Assembly: GCF_008039615.1 (NCBI RefSeq)
Contig: NZ_VDUZ01000006.1
Location: 124,001 to 188,000, forward strand
DNA length: 64,000 bases
Reading direction: 5' to 3'
Source: Vineibacter terrae
GTDB lineage: Bacteria; Pseudomonadota; Alphaproteobacteria; Reyranellales; Reyranellaceae
Under the pieces are notes generated by a model. It saw only the letters and a list, made by a program, of their open reading frames with translations, ran no database searches and was not told where the DNA came from. Every line of letters starts with the position of its first letter. The first letter of the stretch is position 1. Shown piece after piece: positions 39,131-46,747 of this stretch. Made by a program: the position numbers and the translations under genes.

Positions 39131-40267
39131 ATGGCTACCGTGACGGTCTACTTCGCGACGAATCGCAAGCCCACGGTCGACGGCAGCAACCGCATCGTCG
39201 ACTTCGGGTCCGAGCTGGGCCCGATCGACGGCACGGCCGTGCGCTTCGGGAAGATCGACGTCGACGTGGTCCGCGGCGAGGCCACGGCTCGCCGGGACAC
39301 GCTGCAGGTGGCGCCCGAGAACCTCTATCCGCCGGGCAACCAGGCGCCGCAGCACGGCAGCAACGCGGTCTTCGACGAGATCCGGACGATCATGCTCGAG
39401 CATGAGCGGCCGACGCTGGTCGTCGTCCACGGCTTCAGCAACGCGTTCTTCGACACCGTGGAGCGGGCCGGGCTGATCCTCGACTTCTATGGCATCGACG
39501 CCAACGTGTTCAGCTTCTCCTGGCCGTCGCGGGGATCGCCCAGCGGCATTCCGCTGCCCTATGCCGACTATGCGCATGACCGCGAGATGGCGCGTCGCTC
39601 CGGCGTGGCGATGGCACGCACGCTGCGCATCCTCTATCGCTACATGGACCGGATCATGAAGGAGGAGCAATGCCGGCAGCCCATCCACCTGATCTGCCAC
39701 TCCATGGGCGTCTACGCCTTCCGTCACGCGGTGCAGGCGCTGATGAGGATGCCGCTGGATGACAGCCCCCTGGACGGGCCGGATGACCAGGGCCGCCTGC
39801 TGATCTCGGTGCCGACCGACGGCAAGCCCGATCCCAACAACCTGCGCCAGACGTTCGAGCAGGTCATCCTGGCCGCGGCCGACGAGGATGACGACGCATT
39901 CGACGACGCGGCCGAGCTCAAGTACCTGCCGCGCCTCGGCGCCGCCGTGACGGTGTATCACACGCGCAGGGACTGGATCCTGTCCACGCTCAGCAACGTC
40001 ACCAAGTTCAATGGTCCGCGCCTGGGCACGAACGGACCCGACAACATGAGCGGCATCAGCGACAAGATCGTCGCCGTCGATGTCAGCAACGTCCTGGATG
40101 TGACGGAAGATTTCCAGAACCACCAGTACTACCGCACGTTCCCGGCCGTGCGCGACGACATCGTGTCGGTGCTCGAAGGCCAGCGCCCTGATCAGATCAG
40201 GAACCGGACCACGCTCGGTTCCCGGCGCTACCTGCTGACGCCGCCCCGCCGTCGCGCGCGCTCGTGA
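39131..40267 (+). CDS. DUF900-type alpha/beta hydrolase
   Basis: A 378-residue protein. The start VTVYFATNRKP and the block TLVVVHGFSNAFFDTVERAG are typical of the DUF900 alpha/beta hydrolase group; the nucleophile region is HLICHSMGVYAFRHAV, with serine in CHSMG (a GxSxG variant). A histidine near VAVDVSNV or NHQYY may complete the triad. No signal peptide. The ATG follows GGGGGGACAG. A long insertion with acidic residues (AAADEDDDAFDDAAE) lies between nucleophile and C-terminal part. Substrate unknown. The 248 bp upstream show no gene. Confidence 0.85.
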   Translation: MATVTVYFATNRKPTVDGSNRIVDFGSELGPIDGTAVRFGKIDVDVVRGEATARRDTLQVAPENLYPPGNQAPQHGSNAVFDEIRTIMLEHERPTLVVVHGFSNAFFDTVERAGLILDFYGIDANVFSFSWPSRGSPSGIPLPYADYAHDREMARRSGVAMARTLRILYRYMDRIMKEEQCRQPIHLICHSMGVYAFRHAVQALMRMPLDDSPLDGPDDQGRLLISVPTDGKPDPNNLRQTFEQVILAAADEDDDAFDDAAELKYLPRLGAAVTVYHTRRDWILSTLSNVTKFNGPRLGTNGPDNMSGISDKIVAVDVSNVLDVTEDFQNHQYYRTFPAVRDDIVSVLEGQRPDQIRNRTTLGSRRYLLTPPRRRARS

Positions 40268-40297
40268 AGGGGGATGCGATGGCCGAAGCTGCCTTCT

Positions 40298-40374
40298 GAC
40301 CAACCGGAACGACCTGGGGACCGGGCTTGGCACCCGGTTCGGTCCCCTGACGAGCGCTCGGACGACGGTTGGTC
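40298..40374. repeat. Nested inverted repeat after the DUF900 hydrolase gene
   Basis: The outer arms GACCAACCG (40298) and CGGTTGGTC (40366) enclose an inner hairpin GGGGACCG (40316) with CGGTCCCC (40340), which itself contains ACCGGG/CCCGGT. It starts 31 bp after the stop. It lacks a T-run, so it is not a standard terminator. It is unrelated in sequence to the other repeat families in the window. Confidence 0.7.
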
Positions 40375-40440
40375 CCGGTTCCCTTCCATCGGGACGTCCC
40401 CTAGAGTACGCGAGACACCTGGGACGAAAGGGTGGAAGCG

Positions 40441-41337
40441 ATGGCCCAGATCGTGTTCGCGGCCGGGGCGCCACATGCGCCGGGCCTGATCGGGCTGCTG
40501 GCAGCGGCACCTTCCGAGGTCAGGGATGTCGTGGCCAGCACCTATGGCAGCCTTGCCGAGGCGATCGCAGGCGCCCGCGCCGACGTGCTGATCGTGTTCG
40601 CCAACGATCACCTCACCAACAGCCGCGTGCGGGCCTATCCCGACTTCCTGATCGGCATGGCCGCCGAGCATCGCGGTCCGCACGAATGGTTCAAGCCGTG
40701 GATCGGCTGCGATGACTACAGGGTGAAGGGCGCGCCGCAGGTTGCGGAGGCGCTGCTCGACGGCATGACCCGGCGGGGCATCCGCATGTTCGCGGAAAGC
40801 GGCAACCTGAAGTTCGATGACAACATCTCGGTGCCGGTGCACCTTGCCAAGCTCCAGGATGCCGGCGTCCCGATGGTGCCGGTGCTGCAGAACTGCACCG
40901 TGCCGCCGATCCCCGATCAGCATCGCTGCTATGCCGTCGGCCGGGCGCTGGGCGCGCTCATCCGCGACGACCTTCCCGCCGGCATGCGGGTGGCGCTGCT
41001 GGGCTCCGGCGGCCTCAGCCATGAGCCGGGCGGCGCGCGCTACTACTTCATCGACGAGGCGTTCGACCGCTGGTTCCTCGACCTGGTCGCATCAGGCGAT
41101 CACGACCGGCTGCTGCGCGAGCTGACCCTGGAGAAGATGGAGGCGGCAGGCTCGGGCGGCACGGCCGAGCTGCTGGCCTGGGTCGTCGTGCTGGGCGCGA
41201 TCGGTCCGCGGCCGGGACGCAGCTTCGGCTACGCCGCGCACAAAGACTTCAAGTGCGGCGTCGGCGCCGTGCTGTGGGACATGGATGCCAACAGGCGGTC
41301 CGGAGGATCTCCCGGTTCGCCCGGGATGACGGCCTGA
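40441..41337 (+). CDS. Class III extradiol ring-cleavage dioxygenase, catalytic (LigB-type) subunit
   Basis: A 298-residue non-haem iron enzyme. GAPHAPGLIGLL near the start provides one metal histidine, and FANDHLTNS (about 57-65) the second region. LLGSGGLSHEPGG (about 184-196) carries the conserved C-terminal histidine of the LigB fold. It should cleave a catechol-like ring next to the hydroxyls. The substrate cannot be told apart between protocatechuate, gallate and others. The small subunit is encoded 28 bp downstream. The last residues (SGGSPGSPGMTA) are encoded by a remnant of a family A repeat. Confidence 0.88.
   Translation: MAQIVFAAGAPHAPGLIGLLAAAPSEVRDVVASTYGSLAEAIAGARADVLIVFANDHLTNSRVRAYPDFLIGMAAEHRGPHEWFKPWIGCDDYRVKGAPQVAEALLDGMTRRGIRMFAESGNLKFDDNISVPVHLAKLQDAGVPMVPVLQNCTVPPIPDQHRCYAVGRALGALIRDDLPAGMRVALLGSGGLSHEPGGARYYFIDEAFDRWFLDLVASGDHDRLLRELTLEKMEAAGSGGTAELLAWVVVLGAIGPRPGRSFGYAAHKDFKCGVGAVLWDMDANRRSGGSPGSPGMTA
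41305..41330. repeat. Remnant of a family A palindromic repeat inside the end of the LigB-type gene
   Basis: The bases GGATCTCCCGG followed by CCCGGGATGAC match the inner and outer ends of family A. It is translated as the C-terminal tail of the dioxygenase subunit. Short and diverged; an assignment by resemblance only. Confidence 0.5.
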
Positions 41338-41365
41338 CCGGACCACCGCGCAGGAGGCCATCGCC

Positions 41366-41674
41366 ATGGGGCTCGAGAAGTTCAATCCGTCGCTGGCCAC
41401 CCACGACCTGATCCAGGACCTGAAATGGACGCCGGCGTTGCGCGATGCGTTCGCCGCCAGCGAGGCTTCCGTGCTCGACCGCTATGCGCTGCGCCCCGAC
41501 GAGCGGCGCGCCATCGAGGCCCGCGACTTCCGTGCGCTCTACGACATGGGCCTGCACCCCTATCTCGGCGGCCAGCTGGCGCGGCTGATCTTCGGCAACG
41601 AGGCGGGAAAGGGCGCCACCGTCGCGGTCAACAAGCTCGTCGAATCCCTGCAGGGCAAGGGCGCGGTCGGATGA
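41366..41674 (+). CDS. Extradiol dioxygenase small (LigA-type) subunit
   Basis: A 102-residue alpha-helical protein matching the LigA superfamily: RDAFAASEASVLDRYALRPDE and IEARDFRALYDMGLHPYL are typical. LigA subunits cap the active site of the LigB partner. In the classical ligAB arrangement the small subunit gene comes first; here it comes second. No other gene of a cleavage pathway (lyase, hydratase, aldolase) lies beside the pair. Confidence 0.88.
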   Translation: MGLEKFNPSLATHDLIQDLKWTPALRDAFAASEASVLDRYALRPDERRAIEARDFRALYDMGLHPYLGGQLARLIFGNEAGKGATVAVNKLVESLQGKGAVG

Positions 41675-41765
41675 GCAGGTTGCCTCGCCGTTCGCGCGAC
41701 CGGCATGGTCGCCTGCATACGGCATCGCGCTAGCACCGGCCATCGGTAGAAGGTGGGTCGTGACC

Positions 41766-41850
41766 GTCATCCCGAGCGCAGCGAGGGATCTCCTGCGAGT
41801 GGCGCACCGTGCGTCCCGCGCAGGAGATCCCTCGCTGCGCTCGGGATGAC
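41766..41850. repeat. Palindromic intergenic repeat, family A
   Basis: The arms GTCATCCCGAGCGCAGCGAG and CTCGCTGCGCTCGGGATGAC are perfect complements, continued by GGATCTCCTGCG and CGCAGGAGATCC. It lies between the converging LigA and winged-helix regulator genes. Nearly the same as the copy at 33020. Confidence 0.92.
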
Positions 41851-42032
41851 AGATGTGTCAGCGACCGGCGCTTCCGGACACTGGATCGGTGTCGCCGTGG
41901 TTGCGATGGCGACGCTTGCGCGCAAGCGCACGGGCTCGCCGGCGATGTCGCCGGCTTCCGCGTTCGTCATCGGTGCCGTGGTGCAGATCATCGTCGTCGC
42001 TATCGTGGTGCTCTTCCGGCGGACGCCGCCGC

Positions 42033-43616
42033 TCACGCCGACAGTCCCGCCCGCTTGAGGCCCTCCTTGAGCGTCGCGAGGTCTTCCGGCCGGTGCAGAC
42101 GAAACCAGTCCTTGAGATTGGAGACGCGCAGCTCGGGATCGAGCTGGCGGAAATGGCGCATGGCGCGCTGTGCCTCGTCCATGCGGCCGGCAAGGGCATG
42201 GCTGGCGGCGGCGACGCCGACGACCAGCAGGAATGTCGGCAGCTCCCTGAACGCCTTCTCCGCCCATGACGAGGCGGCGTCGAAGCGGCCCGCGAACAGA
42301 TGGGCCAGGGCGATGCCGGTCTGGATGCGGACCATCTCGGGATCCAGGGGGCTCAAGCGCATGGCATGCGTGAAGCGCTCGATGGCGTCGTCATGATCGC
42401 CGCGGGCAATTCGCTGGAAGCCGCCGAGATACCATGCCGCCAGCAGGTTGGGATCGAGCACCAGCGCCCTGTCGAGCAAGGCGATGGACCTGCTGAGGTC
42501 GCCGCCGAAATGGCCGAGCGCATGGCCGCCGCGTGTCAGCGCGACGGCGTCGTCCTTGCCCAGTTCCACCGCCTGGCGGGCCAATCGCGCCCCTTCCGCC
42601 GACTCCTGCGGCCGATCGGTCATCCAGCCGTTGATCTTGCGCCAGAAGTGGCACCACGCCGCCATGCCGTAGGCCGAGGCGAAATCCGCATCGAGCTGGA
42701 TCGCTCTATGGAACAGGGGCAGGGCGGCATCGATCGCCTCGCGGGTGCCGCGATGGAAGCTCGCCATGCCGCGGAGATAGAAGTCATAGGCGTCGAGGCT
42801 CTCGGTCGGCTTGCGCTGGGCGCGTTCGATCTCGGCGCGCTCGAGCTGCGGTGCGATGGCGCCGACGACGCTGGTCGCCATCTGGTCCTGCAGCTCGAAG
42901 ATGTCGTCGAGGGTGCCTTCGGACCGCTCCGCCCAGATATGCGCCCCGGTTGCCGCATCGACGAGCTGCCCCGTGATGCGCACGCGGTTGTCGGCCTTGC
43001 GCATGCTGCCTTCGAGCACGTAGCGCACGCCGAGCTCGCGGCCCACCTGCTTCACGTCGACGGCCCGGCCCTTGTACGTGAAGCTCGAATTGCGCGCGAT
43101 GACGAGCAGCCACCGCATGCGCGACAAGGCCGAGATGATGTCCTCGACCACGCCGTCGATGAAGTAGTCCTGCCCGGGATCCCCGCTCAGGTTGAGGAAC
43201 GGCAGGACGGCGAGGGAAGGCTTGTCGGCGAGCGCCGGCGCCAGGGGAGGAGGATCAGGCACCCTGACGCCTGCGGCTCTTGCGGCTATGGCGCCGACCG
43301 ACGGCCGCCCCTCCTTGACGTCACCGACGAACCGGAAGCCCTTGCGCGCGATCGTCCGGATCAGCCGCTGGCTTTGGCCGCTGTCGCCGACGGCCTTGCG
43401 GGCGGCATTGATATGGCTGGTCAGTGTCGATTCAGAGACGATCCGCCCGTCCCATACCACGTTCAGCAGCTCGTCCTTGCTGACGACATGCTCGCGGTTC
43501 TGCACCAGGTAGAGCAGCAGGTCGAAGACCTGCGGACTGACCGGCACGGCGTCGACGCCGCGGGTGAGCTCCCGCCGCTTCGGGTCGAGAACATAGTCCT
43601 CGAAGGCGTATCGCAC
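42033..43616 (-). CDS. Winged-helix (OmpR-type) regulator with TolB-like domain and TPR repeats
   Basis: A 527-residue one-component regulator. Residues 1-95 are a C-terminal-OmpR-type DNA-binding domain (SPQVFDLLLYLVQNREHVVS, STLTSHINAARKAVGDSG, RTIARKGFRFVG). Residues about 135-255 match the TolB-like N-terminal fold seen in such regulators (PSLAVLPFLNLSGDPGQDYF, and GVRYVLEGSMRKADNRVRIT). The rest is tetratricopeptide-like helical repeats. The GTG at 43616 is used because it follows GAGGGGGG and gives the normal start of the DNA-binding domain. No phosphoreceiver or membrane segment is seen, so its signal is unknown. Proteins of this build are common in rhizobia and relatives. Confidence 0.88.
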   Translation of the reverse strand: MRYAFEDYVLDPKRRELTRGVDAVPVSPQVFDLLLYLVQNREHVVSKDELLNVVWDGRIVSESTLTSHINAARKAVGDSGQSQRLIRTIARKGFRFVGDVKEGRPSVGAIAARAAGVRVPDPPPLAPALADKPSLAVLPFLNLSGDPGQDYFIDGVVEDIISALSRMRWLLVIARNSSFTYKGRAVDVKQVGRELGVRYVLEGSMRKADNRVRITGQLVDAATGAHIWAERSEGTLDDIFELQDQMATSVVGAIAPQLERAEIERAQRKPTESLDAYDFYLRGMASFHRGTREAIDAALPLFHRAIQLDADFASAYGMAAWCHFWRKINGWMTDRPQESAEGARLARQAVELGKDDAVALTRGGHALGHFGGDLSRSIALLDRALVLDPNLLAAWYLGGFQRIARGDHDDAIERFTHAMRLSPLDPEMVRIQTGIALAHLFAGRFDAASSWAEKAFRELPTFLLVVGVAAASHALAGRMDEAQRAMRHFRQLDPELRVSNLKDWFRLHRPEDLATLKEGLKRAGLSA

Positions 43617-43820
43617 GTCGGCCCCCCTCGATCGCGCACAAGCATGAGCATGGCTGAGCAGGCAAATCCGTCTGCCGGCCGGGAGCTTGATAGCACAGCA
43701 AAATCCCTGCCGGGGCTGGCGGATCGAAGCATCGCTGGCAGGATGGGCAGATCTTCGGACGCGAAATTCGATCGCAGCCCAGGACCGCCCCATTTGACGT
43801 ATGTCAGCTGCCTTATTAAA

Positions 43821-44039
43821 ATGACACACGTGGAAAAGACGCAAATATATCTGCGCAAGGAAGAACTTGAGGCGTTGCGCGAGGTTGCAGCGCGGTCCGG
43901 GCGCAGCGTCGCTGCAGTCGTTCGCGACGCAATCCGCAAGGTCGTGCTGGCGCCGCAAGCCTCTGGACCGGTCGCCATTTGGGACGGTGAGCCGAAGCGC
44001 CCGTCCGTCGATCACGATAGCATTTACGACACACCCTGA
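43821..44039 (+). CDS. Ribbon-helix-helix antitoxin
   Basis: A 72-residue protein. MTHVEKTQIYLRKEELEALR gives the beta strand and first helix of a ribbon-helix-helix fold, then RSGRSVAAVVRDAIRKVV the second helix; the C-terminal tail would bind the toxin. It overlaps the PIN-domain gene by one base (TGATG), the usual antitoxin-toxin coupling. It should repress its own promoter in the roughly 200 bp upstream. Confidence 0.85.
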   Translation: MTHVEKTQIYLRKEELEALREVAARSGRSVAAVVRDAIRKVVLAPQASGPVAIWDGEPKRPSVDHDSIYDTP

Positions 44040-44455
44040 TGCGGCAAGGGGAAGCCGTTTTTGTCGATAGCGGCGCCTGGATCGCTCTTGCCTTGTCGCG
44101 GGATTCACTTCACGTGCGGGCGCGCGAGCAGTGGGACTTGCTGCAGGGCACCGGCGCGAAGCTGCATACCTCGATTCCCGTTGTCATCGAGACCTTCACG
44201 TTCATTGAGCGCAATGCCAACCGGGACGTGGCCCTAGCGTGGAAGGAGGCCATCTACAAGCCGGGGACTGTCAAAATCATTCCTTGCGACCTGCGCGACC
44301 TGGAGCAGTCGTGGGACTATTTCAGACGTGCTGACCTTCACAAATTGTCGGCAGTCGATGCAACCAGCTTTGCGATCATGAAGCGCGCGCGCATTCGACT
44401 GGCGTATGCGTTCGATCATCATTTCGCCATCGCTGGATTCAAGCTGGTGGCTTAG
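44039..44455 (+). CDS. PIN-domain ribonuclease toxin (VapC-like)
   Basis: A 138-residue PIN-domain protein. The acidic metal-binding set is visible: D10 (FVDSGAWIAL), E51 (VVIETFTF), D107 (LSAVDATSFAIM) and D126 (AYAFDHHF). PIN toxins cleave RNA, often tRNA or rRNA loops. It is paired with the upstream ribbon-helix-helix gene by a one-base overlap. The order (antitoxin first) and sizes fit a VapBC module. It appears intact. Confidence 0.87.
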   Translation: MRQGEAVFVDSGAWIALALSRDSLHVRAREQWDLLQGTGAKLHTSIPVVIETFTFIERNANRDVALAWKEAIYKPGTVKIIPCDLRDLEQSWDYFRRADLHKLSAVDATSFAIMKRARIRLAYAFDHHFAIAGFKLVA

Positions 44456-44553
44456 CACCAGGTACCGGCGGAAGGTGAGTTGCGCCCGGGGTGACGATCG
44501 CAACTTCTGTCGACAATCGGACGAGGGAAAGCGAGCGTGTGTGTCCACCCCGT

Positions 44554-46122
44554 TCACCCCCGCAGCTTGAACCGCTGGATCTTGCCCGTCGCCGTCTTGG
44601 GCAGCTCGCTCACATACTCCACCCAGCGCGGATACTTGTACGGCGCCAGCGACTGCTTGCAGCGCGCCATCAGCGCGTCGGTCAGCGTGGCGCCGCCGTC
44701 CTGGCCGGGCTTGAGCACGATGAAGGCCTGCGGCTTCACCAGGCCGTCGGCATCGGCGCGGCCAACCACGGCGCTTTCCAGGACCGCCGGGTGGCCGATC
44801 AGGCAGCCCTCGATCTCGACCGGCGAGCACCAGATGCCGCCGACCTTCAGCATGTCGTCGCTGCGGCCTTCGTAGATGAAGTAGCCATCCGCGTCCTGGC
44901 GGTAGGTGTCGCCGGTGTCGAGCCAGCCGCCGACCATGGTCTGGGCGGTCTTCTCGGGCTTGTTCCAGTAGTAGGCGGCCGCCGATTCGCCCTTCATCCA
45001 CAGCCGGCCGCTGTCGCCGGGCTGCACCCTGTTGCCGTCGGGATCGCGGATCTCGGCGGTGTAGCCGGGCACGGCGCGGCCCGAGGTGCCGGGGCGGTAA
45101 TCGTCCAGGCGGTTGCCGAGGAAGATGTGCAGCATCTCGGTCGAGCCGATGCCGTCGAGGATGATGGTGCCGGTCTTCTCCTGCCAGCGGCGGAAGATGT
45201 CGGCGGGCAGGGCCTCGCCGGCCGAGACGCAGGCGCGGACCGAGCCGAAGCCAACCTGGCGCGCCTCCAGCGCCGCGAGCTGCGCGGCATAGAGCGTGGG
45301 GACGCCGAAATAGAGGGTAGGGCGGAACGTCTCGACGTTGTCGAAGGTCGAGGCGGGCGTCGGGCGCGCCGGATCGAGCACCGCCGTGCCGCCCGCCCAG
45401 AGCGGGAAGGTCATGGCATTGCCCAGGCCATAGGCGAAGAACAGCTTGGCGGCCGAATAGCAGATGTCGGTCTCGGTGACGCCGAGCGTGCGAACGCCGT
45501 AGAACTCGCTGGCCACCACCATGTCGCGCTGGCGGTGCACCGCGCCCTTGGGCCGGCCGGTCGAGCCGGAAGAGTAGAGCCAGAAGCAGTCGTCGGTGGG
45601 CGCGGCAAGGTGGGGTTCAAGCGTCGGTCCGGCAGCGTCGGCGCCGATGCTGGCATCGTCGGTGACTTTCAGCGCTGGCGGCGCCTTGCTGCCGAGCTGG
45701 GCCAGGGCGGGCTCGACCTCGGCCGCGTATTCGGGCGACCACGCCAGCAGGCCGCAGCCGGAATCGTCGATCATGTAGGCGTAGTCGGCGGCGCGCAGCA
45801 GGGTGTTGACCGGCACCGGCACGATGCCGGCCTTGATGGCGCCCCAGAACAGATAGAAGAACGCCGGGCAGTCCTTGACGATCATCAGCATGCGGTCGCC
45901 CGGGCGCAGGCCGCGCGCCTGCAGGGCGCGGCCGGTGGCGTCGACGCGCCGCGCCAGCGCGGCGTAGCTCACCGTCTCGCTGGCGGTGCGGATCGCCGCC
46001 TTGGCGCCGCGGCCCTCGGCCAGGTGCCGGTCGATGAACGGCACGGCGACGTTGAACCGCGGCGGGATCGTGATCCCGCCGTCGTCGCCGATCGCCACAT
46101 TGCCCACCATTCGCCCTGCCAT
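44554..46122 (-). CDS. Benzoate-CoA ligase family protein
   Basis: A 522-residue AMP-forming acyl-CoA ligase that would activate benzoate to benzoyl-CoA for the box pathway. The AMP-binding P-loop is WLYSSGSTGRPKGAVHRQRDM; DGIGSTEMLHIFLGNR and WLDTGDTYRQDADGYFIYEG are the A5 and A7-type motifs, and the C-terminal PKTATGKIQRFKLRG holds the catalytic lysine. Its closest family by look is BadA/BclA. The ATG at 46122 follows GGAGGCGGC. It is the last of the box genes on the minus strand, separated from boxB by a DUF1810 gene on the other strand, so it needs its own promoter. Confidence 0.92.
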   Translation of the reverse strand: MAGRMVGNVAIGDDGGITIPPRFNVAVPFIDRHLAEGRGAKAAIRTASETVSYAALARRVDATGRALQARGLRPGDRMLMIVKDCPAFFYLFWGAIKAGIVPVPVNTLLRAADYAYMIDDSGCGLLAWSPEYAAEVEPALAQLGSKAPPALKVTDDASIGADAAGPTLEPHLAAPTDDCFWLYSSGSTGRPKGAVHRQRDMVVASEFYGVRTLGVTETDICYSAAKLFFAYGLGNAMTFPLWAGGTAVLDPARPTPASTFDNVETFRPTLYFGVPTLYAAQLAALEARQVGFGSVRACVSAGEALPADIFRRWQEKTGTIILDGIGSTEMLHIFLGNRLDDYRPGTSGRAVPGYTAEIRDPDGNRVQPGDSGRLWMKGESAAAYYWNKPEKTAQTMVGGWLDTGDTYRQDADGYFIYEGRSDDMLKVGGIWCSPVEIEGCLIGHPAVLESAVVGRADADGLVKPQAFIVLKPGQDGGATLTDALMARCKQSLAPYKYPRWVEYVSELPKTATGKIQRFKLRG

Positions 46123-46260
46123 GACGCCGCCTCCGATTGCTCTGTTGGTCGATTGGTTAAGTCTTCGGCGCTCTGACGGCAAGAACCCTCTGCGCTCGCG
46201 TCAGGGGCGGGAGAGGGTATGATCGCGCAGCACCGTACCTTACCGACGCTGGAGCCCGCC

Positions 46261-46692
46261 ATGGCCGCCGATCCGCACAACCTGCAGCGCTTCGTCGAGG
46301 CCCAGGATCCTGTTGTCGAGCGTGTGCTGGCGGAGCTGCGCGCCGGCAGCAAGCGCAGCCACTGGATGTGGTTCATCTTCCCGCAGGTGAAGGGGCTGGG
46401 GCGCAGCGGCACGGCCTGGGACTTCGCGATCGGCTCGCGCCGGGAGGCCGAGGCCTATCTGGCGCATCCTGTGCTGGGGCCGCGGCTGCGCCAGTGCAGC
46501 CGGCTGCTGGCCGATGTGCAGGGTCGGACGGCGCATCAGATCCTCGGCACGCCGGATGACCTGAAATGCCAGTCGTCGATGACCCTGTTCGCCGCCGTGG
46601 CGGCAGACAACGCTGTCTTCGAGGAGGTCCTGCAGAAATACTTCGCCGGCGAGCGCTGCGAATACACCCTGGATTTCCTCACCCGATACTGA
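46261..46692 (+). CDS. DUF1810 family protein
   Basis: A 143-residue soluble protein of unknown function. The family pattern is clear: PHNLQRFVEAQDPVVERVLA, then SKRSHWMWFIFPQVKGLGRS, then YLAHPVLGPRLRQC. I use the ATG at 46261, preceded by GGAG, which gives the normal family length; an ATG at 46219 would add 14 residues. It is on the plus strand inside the box locus, between bclA and boxB on the minus strand, with no evident link to benzoate. Confidence 0.88.
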   Translation: MAADPHNLQRFVEAQDPVVERVLAELRAGSKRSHWMWFIFPQVKGLGRSGTAWDFAIGSRREAEAYLAHPVLGPRLRQCSRLLADVQGRTAHQILGTPDDLKCQSSMTLFAAVAADNAVFEEVLQKYFAGERCEYTLDFLTRY

Positions 46693-46710
46693 TTCCGCAT
46701 TGAGGATGCC

Positions 46711-46735
46711 GCCTCCCCAACGAAGTCGGGGAGGC
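46711..46735. repeat. Short hairpin, half-element of family B
   Basis: GCCTCCCC (46711) pairs with GGGGAGGC (46728), with AACGAAGTC as loop. It sits in the 55-bp gap between the converging DUF1810 and boxB genes, where it could end transcription from both sides, though without a T-run. Confidence 0.65.
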
Positions 46736-46747
46736 GCCTCGAACGCA

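Noticed and set aside
41846-42058. Possible 70-residue membrane protein with two hydrophobic stretches
   Set aside because: It starts inside a family A repeat, has no ribosome-binding site and overlaps the regulator gene end on the other strand.
43794-43819. TTGACG and TATTAA boxes just before the antitoxin gene as a promoter
   Set aside because: The spacing is only 14 bp and the -10 box would abut the ATG, leaving no leader.
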